From NCBI GenBank assembly GCA_009801015.1, contig VHZZ01000933.1, positions 19,216 to 47,414 of the forward strand: DNA of 28,199 nt, read 5' to 3'. The notes beneath the pieces were generated by a model. It was not told the DNA's origin. It did not search any database and was given only the letters and a program-made list of their open reading frames with translations. Below are positions 11,831-22,336 of the stretch, in pieces. Numbering within the stretch: position 1 is the stretch's first letter; each line of letters opens with the position of its first letter. Source of the stretch: Silene noctiflora. Lineage: Eukaryota; Streptophyta; Magnoliopsida; Caryophyllales; Caryophyllaceae. Both the position numbers and the translations under genes were made by a program.

Positions 11831-13036
11831 CTAAGCTCCTGAGCGTAGAGGTGTGGCAGTAGATTGAGAAATCCAAGCCATCCATCTACTAACAGCACCG
11901 GCACCCTTATGTCGCTCTCTGTCTCTCCCTTCATTAATATTATTCCTGCTTAACCCCGTGATTTCCGACACACTTCTTTCATTTATTACATTTCTGCCAT
12001 TCTCACTTCCCTGCACCTTCACCCCACGGTAACTCCCGTGCACCCCCGAAGATCTATGCCCTTCACTCATCAGCATTTCTGACCGTAGATAGAATATGTA
12101 ATCCGACGGCTGTACATCGCTCCATCTCTCCTGCTGTTGGTGGACCCCACTTTTTTCGTTTTTTTGGTTTATTATTATCCGGTGTTCTACTCTTCTTGTG
12201 TCTGTTAATAATAGCCCATCTTTTCTCGGATCAAAACACCCAACGCCTCTGCTTTCATCTACTGATCGTCGAAACGATGTCGTTTCTTGTTTACTGCCTT
12301 TGCTTGAATTTCGACTACCTTTTTCGCCTGCTGACGAGTGACGCCCCGAAACTCGATGAGTTGACTCCGGTAAACCCAAATCAAAACTCGCATTCGAATT
12401 CGTTTCATCTGGGCTGAATTCTGCTGGAACCACCCGGTCTACGAGAAGGACGTCTTCCGGGTCGACACGGAAGCGGCAAAGCGGACACGTGGAGTGAGCA
12501 TCGAGCCACGTGTCGACACACTCCACGTGGAAGGCATGCTTACATTTTGGCAAAAGACGGAGGATTTCTTCCGGTTCGAACCGGTTTATACAGACGGCGC
12601 ATTCTAACCCGTTTGTTTGTCCACTTAGTGAGCTGAACCGGAATACGGGAAGGGACTCAATGATAACCGGGTCAATACCGGAGTTTTTTCTACCGGAAAC
12701 GGGGGCTTGTCTAGCGTAGTAGGAGGACGAACCCGAGTCAGACGAGCCGGGTCGGCAATGCTTAGCGTACATTAGGAGGAGGAAGGTGAGGGAGAATAGG
12801 ATTGTTAATACCCCGACAATCACCGCTATGCTCGGCTTGAACGGGGTGTACTTCACTGGGGTCGGGGGCGTGTTTAGACCGGCCTCTGGCCCAGGTGAGA
12901 GTGGCCGTAAGCCGAGACATGTGGAGGGAAATAACAATAATAACAATAACGATAATCGTAAAGATATAATTGTAGGAGGAGGGTGAAGGGAAGAAAGTTG
13001 GGAATTGGGGTGTAAGGAAAGAGGGTAAGGTGGCAT
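11831..13036 (-). CDS. ATL-family RING-H2 E3 ubiquitin ligase (ATL42/ATL12-like)
   Basis: Probable membrane-anchored E3 ligase that recruits an E2 enzyme through its RING-H2 finger. The intronless 401-residue frame has a hydrophobic N-terminal segment at about 24-42 (signal peptide or first membrane span), a Pro-rich stretch to about 68, and a strong membrane span at about 69-90. The ATL-type motif GIDPVIIESLPVFRF is at 120-134. The RING-H2 ligands are C146, C149, C165, H167, H170, C173, C184 and C187, with ATL spacing C-x2-C-x15-C-x-H-x2-H-x2-C-x10-C-x2-C and the conserved W177. The C-terminal half is Ser/Arg-rich and low in conservation, ending RWMAWISQSTATPLRSGA, as in many ATLs. No in-frame ATG lies close upstream, so the start at 13036 is kept. 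The finger most resembles the ATL42/ATL12 branch, which is a judgement from memory. No lesions seen. Confidence 0.93.
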   Translation of the reverse strand: MPPYPLSLHPNSQLSSLHPPPTIISLRLSLLLLLLFPSTCLGLRPLSPGPEAGLNTPPTPVKYTPFKPSIAVIVGVLTILFSLTFLLLMYAKHCRPGSSDSGSSSYYARQAPVSGRKNSGIDPVIIESLPVFRFSSLSGQTNGLECAVCINRFEPEEILRLLPKCKHAFHVECVDTWLDAHSTCPLCRFRVDPEDVLLVDRVVPAEFSPDETNSNASFDLGLPESTHRVSGRHSSAGEKGSRNSSKGSKQETTSFRRSVDESRGVGCFDPRKDGLLLTDTRRVEHRIIINQKNEKSGVHQQQERWSDVQPSDYIFYLRSEMLMSEGHRSSGVHGSYRGVKVQGSENGRNVINERSVSEITGLSRNNINEGRDRERHKGAGAVSRWMAWISQSTATPLRSGA

Positions 13037-13062
13037 AGTGTAGATGGAATGGGATGGGGGGA

Positions 13063-13107
13063 TTAATAAGGAAGGAGAAGAAGGTGGAGAGAAAAAATGA
13101 GCACCAT
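13063..13107 (-). other. Possible 14-codon upstream ORF in the ATL leader
   Basis: The pyrimidine-rich sequence before the ATL start contains an ATG at 13107 that opens a 14-residue frame (MVLIFSLHLLLLPY) ending 26 bases before the ATL ATG, in a different frame. If transcription starts further upstream it could damp translation. The transcription start is unknown, so this is only a candidate. Confidence 0.3.
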
Positions 13108-13524
13108 AGAAATGAAAAAGAGGTAGAGAGTGAAAATGGAGTTAGATATAACAAGAAAGGGTGTTTGGGTTAAAATGTTAATGGAATAAGAAGTGATGTA
13201 TGTGTATGTAGGGGGAGAATGGCAGGAGGTTGTTACAAGGACATTCATTGTCTAGGGAATGTTTTCACCAGTCACACCCCCAACCTTATACGGACAACGG
13301 ATCGAGTAGTCTTTCAGTTTTGTTTTCAAAATTATGGCATCACAATTGTATAGTGTTAATAATAAAAGCTAATTCCATGATTTGGATAATTTTATTTTCG
13401 GATAAGTTACAAATAATAACTATGTATTTTTTCATATTATTATTATTAGTATAAACTTGACTTTATTATAACATAACTTGTATTGAGTTCAAAACAAGTT
13501 ACAATAATATTTTTTTTCATTAAC

Positions 13525-13554
<30 letters not shown>
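13525..13554. repeat. (TTA)n microsatellite
   Basis: Ten perfect trinucleotide units. Confidence 0.9.
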
Positions 13555-13555
<1 letters not shown>

Positions 13556-13955
13556 GCTCAAAACAAGTTATAAGAAATTGCGCCCGCCTCTTTTGCAATG
13601 GAGACGTGAAATTTCAGTAGAGCAATTCAGTATTTCACTAGGCAGTCTAAAGTAAAGTCGTAAGTGTGACCCTCAACAGAGACATGAAATTGGATTATGC
13701 GCATGAATACTAGGCAACAAATTAAAAGCTGCATGTTATCAGCAGCAAATAATAATGAAGAAGAAAAAAAAAAGCTGCATGTTAATTATTATTGAATTGC
13801 TGTGTAACGTAGTACTCCTCTACGTAGTAATGCATCTCGATCGGATTCACGGAAATATTGTCTAAACCATTCATCTTTATTTATTACTTGTATGCTTCCA
13901 ACCAATTCTTCACCTTTGTCTTCAATGTCCACTCTCAGATCCCTTCCAACTCTTG

Positions 13956-13957
<2 letters not shown>

Positions 13958-13984
<27 letters not shown>
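13958..13984. repeat. Poly(T) tract followed by poly(A)
   Basis: A run of 27 T followed directly by seven A. No transposon body with a matching target duplication was recognised beside it, so it is listed only as a homopolymer. Confidence 0.85.
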
Positions 13985-13993
<9 letters not shown>

Positions 13994-14016
13994 TAAGAAA
14001 ACTAGATTGATCTATT

Positions 14017-14039
14017 AGGATAAGATCATATCTTATCCT
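14017..14039. other. Perfect 10-bp inverted repeat with 3-nt loop
   Basis: AGGATAAGAT, then CAT, then ATCTTATCCT. Each arm contains GATAAG, the plant I-box core bound by GATA/MYB-type factors (family knowledge). No gene is nearby to regulate, so a chance hairpin is possible. Confidence 0.6.
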
Positions 14040-15979
14040 TCTGAATGAGTGAGTGAGCTAAGTTGAAGCTATTGACTTTCAAACCATCTCGAAAGAGTTG
14101 GAACATGAATATCCAATAGAAAGCATGAAGTCAGCAATCTTGTTGGTTTCATGAAAACAATGTCTTATTTCTCTCAAACCTTCTTCCTTGATTAACCAGC
14201 AATTTTTACCCCTTATTCCACACTTTTCAGCCTCTTGCCCACTTATTTTAATTTTACCTTAATCTTTTAAAAGTGTGACGGATAAATGGATAATCCTGCT
14301 GATTGATCCTGGGATAAAATCGTTTTTAAAAGTGTCTTGTTAAAAATTTGATCATCTCTACCTTATAGGTAACGCCTAGTAATGCACTTGTGATATTTAT
14401 TTATAAAAAAAGGTAATTGTCTAGACGACGTCGATTACAAGATATAAATTGTATGCTCAGCTTCATACAAAAAACAACATAAACTTAGATTTCTCCGAAA
14501 AACAAGAATTTGATAAAATTCTTTTCCAAAATCGTTGTCAGCGTTTGTACCTTGCCTTTGATAATAAGACTTTATGTTTAAGAAAATACAAATGTCATAT
14601 TTAAGTATTAACTCATGATCCTTATTTATAAAATATATGAATACATATCAAACTATATATCTCCTATTCCTAGTCATTTTCTATTCGCGCACTAATTGCA
14701 GATATATGAATTGAAGTTGGGAGAAAATTTTCAATGAAACGAACAAGTGACATTCGAGTAAACTAAGCGAATATTTAAAGCACGGTTTTAAAAACTAAAA
14801 CTATTTAAATTTTTTATTATTCGGGATAAAGATAGCCACTTGCATATATATAGTGGATCATGTACAAAAGGGAACCGCACGCACCCTCCCAAGTTGGAGT
14901 TGTCGGGTATAGGTAGAGGTTTAGCAAGTAGTGGGCGACGGATATGGGTGTCAAAAATTGCCCAACCATGATAAGTGGTGGTGGCGAGTGTGGATTTTAC
15001 ATCATATCTACTTCTTACCCGTTAATTACTTAAATAAAGAATATTATTATTATAAAATCAATATATATATATATAACTAAAAGAGGCTTTTTTCAAGACA
15101 CGTGATAGTCTCCAACTTTTGTAAAACACTTATTTATAAATAATTAATTAACCACTTTTCATTATTATAAGGTTACCACTTTTAAATTATTATAAAATTA
15201 CCTCTTTTTAAAATAAAGTCACCATAGTCACCCCCTTAATCCTGGTGCTCGATTGAAAGGGGAATTTCATGGAATAGAAGGGAATATAATTTATAAATAA
15301 AAAAGGTCCATAATTATCTGAAATATTGGGTAAATGAATCACTATTTTTCTTGATGCAAAGTTACTTTAAATATACCAATATAGTTTATTTCGTAGAGAT
15401 TAAAAAACATATATCTTTTAATTTTAAAACTCCCATAAAGTTCTTAAAATATATGGATTGTCGAAAATGGATATCATCATAACCGAAAAAGAAAAAAAAA
15501 ACATTTCAATAATATATATAATTCTCATAGAAAAATTGAGTGCATGCGAAATCAATATTAATCAATTCAATATAAACTATTTAAAATTGTCTTATTTATT
15601 ATGGGCAAGACATGAATCTTATAGGGCGAAGGATAATTTTACTGTGGATGTGCAATTTTGTGAGGAGTAGGGTGGTTAATGGGGAGGGGTAAGTTTCTCG
15701 AGGGATAAGGTTAATCTCTCACGTTTAAGAGTACAATTTAAGAAATATAAACAAATACAATAGGGAGAATTGTCCATGGATAAGGACGTGGTTGGTTATG
15801 ATAGATTAGGTTGGTTAGTTGGGTAGGAAGGGGAAATGCGCGTGGAAAAAAATGTTAATATGGTGAGATAATATTAGAAAAGGTAAATAGATAAATTTTA
15901 TTTGAATGATATACTTTGAGAAAAAAAGTGAGAAAAACACATATTATACATATAAGCTAAATGCCTGTGGAGTATCATG

Positions 15980-15984
<5 letters not shown>

Positions 15985-16010
<26 letters not shown>
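15985..16010. repeat. (AC)n microsatellite
   Basis: Thirteen perfect AC units inside Helitron module 1, at a place where modules 2 and 3 have only a few units of TATAWA-like sequence. Confidence 0.9.
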
Positions 16011-16032
16011 TCATTTTTCATTTTTTTTTTGT

Positions 16033-16138
16033 TCAAATGAGCGCACTTATGTCGCAGGTGAGAATCGAACTCTGAAGTTCATGGTTGGAGTAATAAAGCT
16101 TTTACCACTTGAGTTCCATATTCTCAAATAAACGCACT
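16033..16138 (-). mobile_element. tRNA-derived (SINE-like) 76-bp insertion with 15-bp target duplication
   Basis: The insert 16048-16123 is flanked by 15-bp repeats TCAAATGAGCGCACT (16033-16047) and TCAAATAAACGCACT (16124-16138), with two mismatches. On the minus strand it contains an A-box-like CTCAAGTGGTAAAAGC and a B-box-like GAGTTCGATTCTC at tRNA spacing. The corresponding place in modules 2 and 3 reads straight through, so those copies act as empty sites. The T-arm pairs over only about three bases, so it is not a functional tRNA gene. Confidence 0.6.
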
Positions 16139-17887
16139 CATAACATGTACGTTTTATATAAAGAAAACAAATGCAACAATATTGGAGAGGGAGAAGGGAT
16201 TAAGGAAGAAAATGAGACAAATAGGAAATGACAAAATAAAGTTTTAATGATTATAATTTATGAACTTTAATCTAAGATCAACATCAATCAAGTAAATATA
16301 AACTGCTTAAAATTATCTATTCCTTATGGGTATGACATGAATCTTATACAGTGAAGGATGACTTCACCGGGCGTGTGTATTTTTATGAGGGGTTGTGGTA
16401 GGGGTGGGGTGGGTTTTATGGGAGGGAATAAATTGCTCGAGGGGTAGGGTTAATCACCAGCGTTTAAGAGTGCAATTTAGGGAATATAAGAAGATAAACA
16501 GATATCGATAGGAGGAATTGTTTAGGGATATAGATGGGGTTGGTTATGATTGGTTTAGTTGGTTAGTTAGGTAGAAAGAGTGAATGCGCATGGAAAAAAG
16601 ATATGGCGAGGTAATATTGGAACAGGTAAATAGATATGTTTTAATTGAATGATTTACTATGAGAAAATGAGAAAAACACACATATTATAAATATATGCTA
16701 AATATCTCCTAAATATCATGTATATAAATACATCCATAACATGTAGCATATTTTAGATAACAGAAACAAAAATACAACAATATCAATCAATTTTATAAAC
16801 TACTTAATATTCTCTTATTCATTAGGGGAATGATATGAACCTTATAGACTGATGTGTGTGTATTTTTATGAGGGGTGGGGTAGGGGTATGATGGGTTTCT
16901 AAGGAGGGGATAAGTTTCTTGAGGAGAAGAGTGGGTTAATATTTGAAATTTAAGAGTGCAATTTTGGAAATATAAGCAGTTATCGAAAGGGGAGAATTAT
17001 TCATGGATAGGGATGAAGTTGGTTACAATGGGTTATGTTGGTTAGTTTGGTGGGACGGGTGAATGCGAATGGAAAAAGAGATGACATGATGAGGTAATAT
17101 TTTAAAAGCTAATAGATAAATTTCATTTGAAGGAAATAGTATGAGAAAATGAGAAACGTACACATATTATAAATATAGGCTAAATGTCTTTGAAGTATCG
17201 GGGTATACAAAATTACAAACGCACCCATAACAAGTACGATTTATAAAACGGGAAAAAAAAAAAAAAAAAAAAAAAACCAATATTGGTCGGAAAGGGAAAG
17301 GGGTTAAGGAGAAAAATGAGAGAAATAGGGAATGACAAAAGAGTGGTTTAATGATTATAAGTAGTCTATATTGAATTGATTGATATTGATCTATTTCAAT
17401 TCATGTAAAAGGAATGAGATGGAGAGAGAAAAAAGGATGAAAATATGGAAAATGAAGTATGAGAAGTTTGTTTCAAATTTATCATATTGTGTATCCAGTC
17501 TCTTACCCCTCAATGTAGATGAATGATTTTTAATATCATATCTGACGAGTTTGGGGAAGGTACGTAATGAGTTTAGTGAGGTAGGGTTCACGAGATCAAA
17601 TAGGAAAATTTATTAACAAACACCACGTGCATAAAAATCCGAGCTCATTAAATTTAAAGATCTTATTCTCTATAAAAAAAGTACTATGTAAAATTGAAAA
17701 ACACACCGGTATCGTGAACAAAAACCAAAAACTCCGGAATATCATATGTAAACACTTTCATCTTAGTTTTCTTTTCCAAAAAAAATAACTGTAATTATGA
17801 CAAGAACTATGTATCTTGTTTCATTATATCGTGAAATTCATCGTTGATTATTTTAGTATCCGTGCAACGCAAGGGCATAAAAACTAG

Positions 17888-18912
17888 TTAATTTTATATA
17901 TTAACCTTTTGTTAAAAAAACTATTCAAAATATTAAATTGGAAAGATAAAATCAAAACTTTTGATAATTTGTAAAGATTATACCAATTTTAAAAAACTAT
18001 ATATCACATAAAATTATGTGATACTCGTAGACACTTTTAAGGTAAACGGAATATAAATTTAGATTTTCACACACTAAACTGGTAAATATGATTTTGAAAA
18101 TGGGTGGTGACATAGGTCACTTGTGTGAGTATAAGTTTTATAGATACAATTGAGTTTACACTCATAAACAGTTAATGAGTAAATCGAATATAAATTTAGA
18201 TTAACATTCATTGAATTGGTATGATTTTGAAAACTTGTATTCGTCCCGATGCTAATGAGTCCATAGTCGCTCCGTCCAGCTTCAATAGCATTCCTACGCA
18301 CGCATGGATGGGCGTACCCCACTATTACCGCCCTTGCTGCCCACAAGCCTTGCCTTTTCCAAACCCTTTGTGCTCCGTTTTATGTTTGTTTCACTCAAAA
18401 CTTGTTAGAATACTAATTAAGCATGAAGCATCGATTATCTACATTGTTTTGAGTTTTGACCTTGTTGTTTTTGTTTATAGCTCAAATAAAATTCCACTAA
18501 TCTTCTAGTCGCATAACTCTTAAGAAGAAACAAAACATAGGGTAGTGGTATTGTCTCCAAACATAGCCAAAATTATTTGTTTCCTTCCCATTGTCCTTTC
18601 CCTATCCCATTTGCCTTCCCAAGATCCTCTTTGTCCATTTTTCGCCTTTTATATGATTGGATCGGACATCCATTTTAGCATTGATGAATCTTAGTGATGG
18701 TCAAGGTGGATAATATGGCTCATTTTCAACTTCTTTTTTTAAAAGTTATACATGCATGCAATTGAATTTTGAGATAGTCATTCCCATACAAACAACTCCC
18801 TAGGACCTTTTAATTATCACAAGTCCTTTAAATGTAGGGTTTAGAGTTTGAAAGTATTAATTGGATTTGGGAAATTGGAAAAAAAGTGATTGAATATGGG
18901 GTATGTTATGCA
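17888..18912. other. Intergenic, unassigned; contains a diverged direct repeat
   Basis: Two imperfect copies of a segment with GAATATAAATTTAGATT and ATGATTTTGAAAA lie about 140 bp apart (about 18045-18100 and 18185-18235). The C-rich part at 18280-18370 is open on both strands for about 90 codons, but neither frame resembles a known protein. No gene is supported. Confidence 0.4.
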
Positions 18913-18922
18913 TGGGTAAAGT

Positions 18923-18963
<41 letters not shown>

Positions 18964-19438
18964 NAAGCTTTTCATTAATAAAGAGACCAAATTACATCAT
19001 TCCATTACATCTTACATGTATTTATTCGTTGCAACCAAGGTTTATCAACAATCAATATTGGCTCCTTCATTAGAGTCTTCAATTATGCATGCACAATCCG
19101 TTTAATTTCTTTCACAAGTTTTTCTGGCCTAATTAACTGCATCTCAACTCTGCATTTGTTACTCTCTAGCCATATCATATACTATACCAGCAGGCAAGCT
19201 TTGCCATTTTACAAGCCTTCTGTTGCAGCACAGTCATGCTTGGAGCACCACCATCCAGTTTAATCTGCAACCAGTCCTCTACATGATCCAGAATTCGAGC
19301 ACCATACCGACATTCAACAAATAAGTGCTTGTGCGCCTCAATTCCTCCTCACACAATTGGAGTCTGAACAATTTCTCCCTTGTGTTAAGTGCCTCATGTT
19401 TAATCAGTCATCCTATAATTGAGACGTTTGGGTAAAGT
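18913..19438 (-). mobile_element. 5'-truncated LINE (L1-type) with poly(A) and 10-bp target duplication
   Basis: The insert 18923-19428 is flanked by a perfect direct repeat TGGGTAAAGT (18913-18922 and 19429-19438). The minus strand ends in a poly(A) tail (plus-strand T tract about 18924-18963). The body encodes the end of a LINE ORF2: AHKHLFVEC at 19336-19310 matches the zinc-finger reverse-transcriptase tail motif (H-x-H-L-F-x-x-C), followed by DWLQIKLDGGAPSM and stops. About 0.5 kb remains of an element normally several kb long. The poly(A) joins the body at an ambiguous base, 18964. Confidence 0.82.
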
Positions 19439-20120
19439 TAGTGAATGCAAGTAAGGGGGGAAATATACTGTGGTGATTAGGGGGTATACGTAAAAGTATG
19501 GGGGGTTATATGTAAAAACAAAAATACACGGTAGTTGTTTGTAAAAATACGTAACTGCATGGTGATTATTTGTAATTTATCCTATTTATAACCACCTTTG
19601 TGCTAGGGTGGCAGACTGGCAGGTTGTTGCAGTATTTTGTATTTATAATGTTAATATGATCAATAATTTACACTTAACGAATCTAACACGTGTTATATAT
19701 TCAAATTATCATATGAGTTTGAAGAAATTTGATTAGTTTAGAGTTTGCATTTTTTCTTTTTAGAGAAGAAAATTTAGAGGGATTTTTAGTTAGGGGTATT
19801 TAAATGAAAACTAGTTTGCACAAAGTAATGCAATAACTAAATATAACAGGTAGTGTGAAAATAAAGTACGTATAGAATGGTATGATAGTCACTTTTGCGA
19901 GATTTATTTACTATTTCGGACTTCTATCTCAAGTTCTCCGCAAATATATACTAATATACTATATAAAGTTACTCTTTAAGACAATTCTAAAATATATTTT
20001 AACGCCAAATAGAACTTAGGCAAATAGTTAAGATGAAGATACTATCAATACTATATAGTAGGTTTAAACCTTCTTTCTCATGTACTCCGTATCTTTTTAC
20101 TGTTTTGGGTTATGACTAGA
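19439..20120. other. Intergenic AT-rich DNA, nothing assigned
   Basis: The start (19440-19580) has repeated phrases of the type GGTGATTAGGGGGTATACGTAAAA and GGTGATTATTTGTAA, suggesting an old repeat. The remainder is AT-rich with only short, unsupported open frames. Confidence 0.35.
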
Positions 20121-20124
20121 GCTG

Positions 20125-20335
20125 ACAGTCTGATTTGACCTCAGTGATCAATCCGAACCCGAGAAAACCCGAGAATGTACAAACCAACCCGACCTGATCC
20201 ATCATTTGACCCGAAATGATCGGACCTGGGCGCGACTCGACTCGAAAGGATATGTTGACCCGATATTGACTCAAACCCAATATAATCTGACCAACTTAAC
20301 CCAATGCAAACCCGATCCCATGAACCCAATTACCA
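20125..20335. repeat. Degenerate ACCCGA-rich repeat
   Basis: Many imperfect copies of AACCCGA, GACCCGA and CAACCCGACC occur over about 200 bp. Similar stretches are widespread in plant intergenic DNA. The open frame on the minus strand is a by-product of the repeat. Confidence 0.55.
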
Positions 20336-20715
20336 TTATTAGTTCTTTTTTAAGAATTGAAAAGATGTAAGTAGCAAAATGAACGTCTAACTCACTAAAT
20401 CCGATGCAATTGGTATTGAAAATTTGATAATCTTTTCAATAATTGGTACATTATTGGCAGAAGATATTAAACAAGGGGTGTGGGTCATGAAGAAAACGTG
20501 TATATTTAGAAGTACTTCGTGGTTGAGTAGAAGAAATTGAGATGGAGGGTATTGTTAAATAATGTATTATCACGTATGTACTCCGTAAATGTAAAGCTGT
20601 AGTAATACGTTGCAACAAACAGTGAAGGACTTGGCGTTACCTAGCCGCCACTCTCGCCCACACGCAACAAATAACGAACAATGTCTTTTCAAAATTAAGA
20701 GAGAAAACAAATAGA

Positions 20716-21162
20716 TGTTTTTAAGTTTTATAATTTAAATTAACATCTTCTAGTCTCATAATGAATATGTATAAATTAAATGTGAAAGTAATAAAAGAGA
20801 TCGATTACTTACCTGCAGCCATAAATAATTGATCCGTCTTAATGAAAAAACTCAATTTCTTACGCCTCAAATCTGACTTGGCTTCCAAACCCCCAGCCTC
20901 ACAATTTAGATGGTGTATTTTCTTAATGAGATAGGTTTGGTGAACCTTAATTGGAACAAATATGTTCCTCTTATATAGATTTTTGCCATCAAATAGTCAA
21001 CTGAACAATTTCCTAAATTGTTGTGAATGGTAAGTTATGAGAAATAATAGTGACAACGGAATTCTTGGTAAATCCCACCATACAATGGACCAACTTAATT
21101 TCCATAAAATAACTTAATTAAATATTATTATAATATTTATTTATTTTATGAAATATCTTACA
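20716..21162 (-). repeat. Copia 3' LTR (about 447 bp)
   Basis: Starts TGTAAGATATTTC directly after the purine-rich AAGTGGGAGAA. It contains CTATATAAGAG as a likely promoter TATA and ends tentatively at CA near 20716. There is no second LTR in the window to confirm the end. Confidence 0.55.
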
Positions 21163-21957
21163 TTCTCCCACTTGGTCCCTTTAACAAGAGACACAACATA
21201 TGGATCATGGCGACGAATTCTCTAAGAGCGAGAATTAATCTTCCATGTATCACAATACGTCAAGTCACTCACACTACATGCATTTAACTTAATGAGTAAA
21301 CCCCACGTTTACTCGAGGTTCAAACAAAATGATATTTCTCAACATAACTTTATAAATATGCGCATATAAATCCAAATGAGAAAATATCCAACATAATAAA
21401 AGTTTCTTACGAAAACTTAATGAATGTACTACATAATGGAACCAAGTCTCATTCTCACTACATGATTCTTGAAAGTCTTAATCGGCATGCCTTTAGTCAA
21501 GGGATCTGCAATCATCAACTTTGTGCTAATGTGTTCAATGATCACTTTCTTTTCTTGAACACGCTCTTTTATGGCTAGATACTTTATGTCTATGTGTTTA
21601 CTTCGACTTCCACTTCTATTATTCTTAGTCATAAACACACCAGCTGAATTATCACAATACATTCTTAGTGGCCTGCAAATAGAGTGTAACTCCCCGAAAA
21701 TCAAGCAGGCAGTTCAAAATAACTCTTTTATTAACAAAAGACGACAGCAGAGTCATAAGGGCGTCACCGCCGTAATCCCTCTTCGGAGAATACAAGGCTT
21801 TTACAAAAAAATAATTACACTAATAAAAGTAAAACTAAAAACTCTATAATTATACATCTTATATGATTTATCTTCTAGGTGATAATCCTCACACTTAACC
21901 TTCCCGGATACTTATACCTGAAAAAGAGTGAACGTAACTGAATCAGCCAACCACTAG

Positions 21958-22015
21958 CTGAGTATGACTCCGGTCACCCCCACTGGCTGAGTATGACTCC
22001 GGTCACCTCCACTGG
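21958..22015. repeat. 29-bp tandem duplication inside the solo LTR
   Basis: CTGAGTATGACTCCGGTCAC plus nine further bases, present at 21958-21986 and 21987-22015 with one C/T difference. Confidence 0.92.
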
Positions 22016-22210
22016 CCTTATGTCATATCTTTATTCATTAAGAATTCTCCTTATTATATCACACAATACAATAAACTTGACCAGAGTACATAACTTACCA
22101 AAGACCAGACTGGTATCCAAACATTTTAGCATTTTCATAATAATACATATGGGCATCATGTTAATAACGGTATACCATTACTGAAGAGACAGACATTACG
22201 TAATTTCCAT

Positions 22211-22336
22211 GAAGTCAACGCCCCTAAAGCCAACACTCCTTTAATTCATAAGGAGCCAACACTCCTTTAATTCATATGGAGCCAACGCCCCTGGAGCCAA
22301 CACCCCTTTAGTTCATATGGAGCCAACGCTCCTACT
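22211..22336. repeat. Short tandem repeat array (26/15-bp units) inside the solo LTR
   Basis: Units of the form GGAGCCAACRCYCCT, with or without TTTARTTCATAT, are repeated about six times. Full 26-bp units sit for example at 22225-22250 and 22251-22276, with shorter 15-bp versions interspersed. Confidence 0.85.

Larger units (their letters stand above)
13455..15057. other. Intergenic AT-rich DNA with simple repeats, no gene seen
   Basis: Contains (TTA)10 at 13525-13554, flanked by two near-copies of a TCAAAACAAGTTAYAA motif, a T27 run at 13958-13984 running into A7, and a GATAAG hairpin at 14017-14039. No exon, RNA gene or transposon boundary was recognised, and all open frames are short and unsupported. 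Confidence 0.5.
15538..17360 (+). repeat. Three diverged tandem modules inside the Helitron
   Basis: Module 1 is about 15538-16177, module 2 about 16178-16776, module 3 about 16777-17284, and a partial fourth lies at 17285-17360. Shared landmarks in the same order are: a CAATCAA..ATAAACT..TTAAAAT block, GACATGAATCTTATA, a G-rich GGGGTRGGG block, TTTAAGAGTGCAATTT, GGTTGGTTATGAT, GAATGCGCATGG, ATGAGAAAAACACA, and ATAACATGTACG. The block starting GGAGAGGGAGAAGGGATTAA at 16182 reappears in altered form at 17285 but is missing between modules 2 and 3. Confidence 0.75.
15058..17887 (+). mobile_element. Non-autonomous Helitron, about 2.83 kb
   Basis: The 5' end reads TC after an A at 15057, then an AT-rich start and ACTAAAAGAGGCTTTTTTC, the usual plant Helitron head. 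The 3' end has an imperfect GC-rich hairpin at 17860-17874 (CCGTGC, loop AAC, GCAAGG), a short A-rich spacer and CTAG ending at 17887, followed by T. Insertion between A and T without target duplication is the Helitron signature. No Rep or helicase frame is present. The interior consists of diverged tandem modules, a tRNA-like insertion, an (AC)n tract and an A24 run at 17253-17276. Confidence 0.78.

Noticed and set aside
12762-13154. 130-codon minus-strand frame overlapping the ATL N-terminus
   Set aside because: A pyrimidine-rich shadow of the ATL leader and signal region in another frame.
16048-16123. Functional tRNA gene
   Set aside because: The T-stem pairs over only about three bases and no clear acceptor stem is seen; flanking direct repeats fit a retroposed tRNA-like sequence better.
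18221-18508. 95-codon plus-strand frame as a gene
   Set aside because: No recognisable domain, no splice partners, and an equally long antisense frame over the same DNA.
20141-20329. 62-codon minus-strand frame
   Set aside because: Translation of the degenerate ACCCGA repeat.
21958-22336. CRISPR array
   Set aside because: Units are contiguous tandem repeats without spacers, inside a plant LTR.
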